Source: Trichomonas tenax
Lineage: Eukaryota; Parabasalia; Trichomonadida; Trichomonadidae
DNA: 14,260 bases
Assembly (NCBI GenBank): GCA_023091735.1
Contig: JALKBU010001228.1
Location: 1-14,260, forward strand
Reading direction: 5' to 3'
Made by a program: the position numbers and the translations under genes. Under the pieces are notes generated by a model. That model was given only the letters and a program-made list of their open reading frames with translations. It searched no databases and was not told where the DNA came from. Shown piece after piece: positions 13,991 to 14,260 of this stretch. The stretch's first letter is position 1, and every line of letters begins with the position of its first letter.

Positions 13991-14260
13991 TTATAAATAT
14001 CTTTGTAGTCTAAACAACACTAACATTTATAGATTGAAACTCCACGCTGAGTATGAAGACCATAAACGTAGTTCATTGCAAATTTTTGTTGCACTCCAAA
14101 CCAAGAAACTCGGTCGAAATTATCCCTTTTTGCATGGTAAATATGAATTATAAACAAATAATTTGAAGAAAAAAAAAAAATAAAAATTTAGTAAAAAACG
14201 AATTTTACAAAGAATATAAAGATCAAATTGAGAATCTAAATAATATAAATCAGTATATAA
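13991..14260. other. AT-rich right edge, no feature seen
   Basis: Very A-rich at the end, with a 12-base A run near 14170. No coding frame, RNA gene or clear repeat is seen. Confidence 0.55.

Noticed and set aside
14021..14034. ACTAACATTTATAG as a trichomonad intron 3' end
   Set aside because: It matches the ACTAAC branch part but not the usual ACACAG end, and no GTATGT donor or coding exon lies nearby.
1..14260. CRISPR array, transposase, viral or toxin gene
   Set aside because: No spaced direct-repeat array and no matching protein motifs were seen on either strand.

Overview
The window looks like nuclear DNA of a parabasalid flagellate (trichomonad), most likely Tritrichomonas or a close relative. 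This is inferred from five long intron-free genes of eukaryotic type, very AT-rich gaps of about 400-1000 bases, a divergent single-exon Snu114, and two lineage-style SANT/Myb proteins. One gene also has a sequence matching the trichomonad initiator (TCAYTWYTCA) just upstream of its start. I could run no database search, so the organism call rests on style and recalled family features.

Layout. Positions 1-1008 hold no gene, but a short GC-rich hairpin cluster lies at 117-184. A CAMK/SNF1-like Ser/Thr kinase runs on the + strand (1009-2001). The kinase converges on four minus-strand genes. Between them, at 2018-2312 on the minus strand, is a broken Cys-rich reading frame that may be a decayed zinc-binding (UBR-box-like) relic. 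The minus-strand genes, read right to left in the direction of transcription, are: a SANT/Myb protein with a C-terminal U-box-like domain (13565-12204); a 1333-residue protein with a ubiquitin-like domain, two UBA domains and six SANT/Myb domains (11546-7545); a 390-residue coiled-coil protein (6922-5750), possibly flagellar; and the U5 snRNP GTPase Snu114/EFTUD2 (5326-2561). Gaps of 400-700 bases separate them, so each probably has its own promoter.

The most interesting part is 7545-13990. The large protein joins the ends of a Rad23-type ubiquitin shuttle (Ubl, UBA, UBA) to a threefold-repeated module. Each module has one canonical SANT, a 'GYL' helical segment, a second divergent SANT and an LPxYL segment. 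Its upstream same-strand neighbour joins one SANT domain to a U-box-like E3 domain and has a possible N-terminal CUE/UBA-like helix bundle. Together they suggest a chromatin-associated ubiquitin pathway; this is inference from domain content and adjacency.

The promoter regions also share signals. An identical 10-mer, TGTCACTTTT, occurs four times, always in intergenic DNA and next to the starts of three of the genes. The SANT/U-box promoter region also carries a perfect E2F-like palindrome, a 9+9 inverted TTTTTGACA repeat and a dense run of CACTTT/AAAGTG elements.
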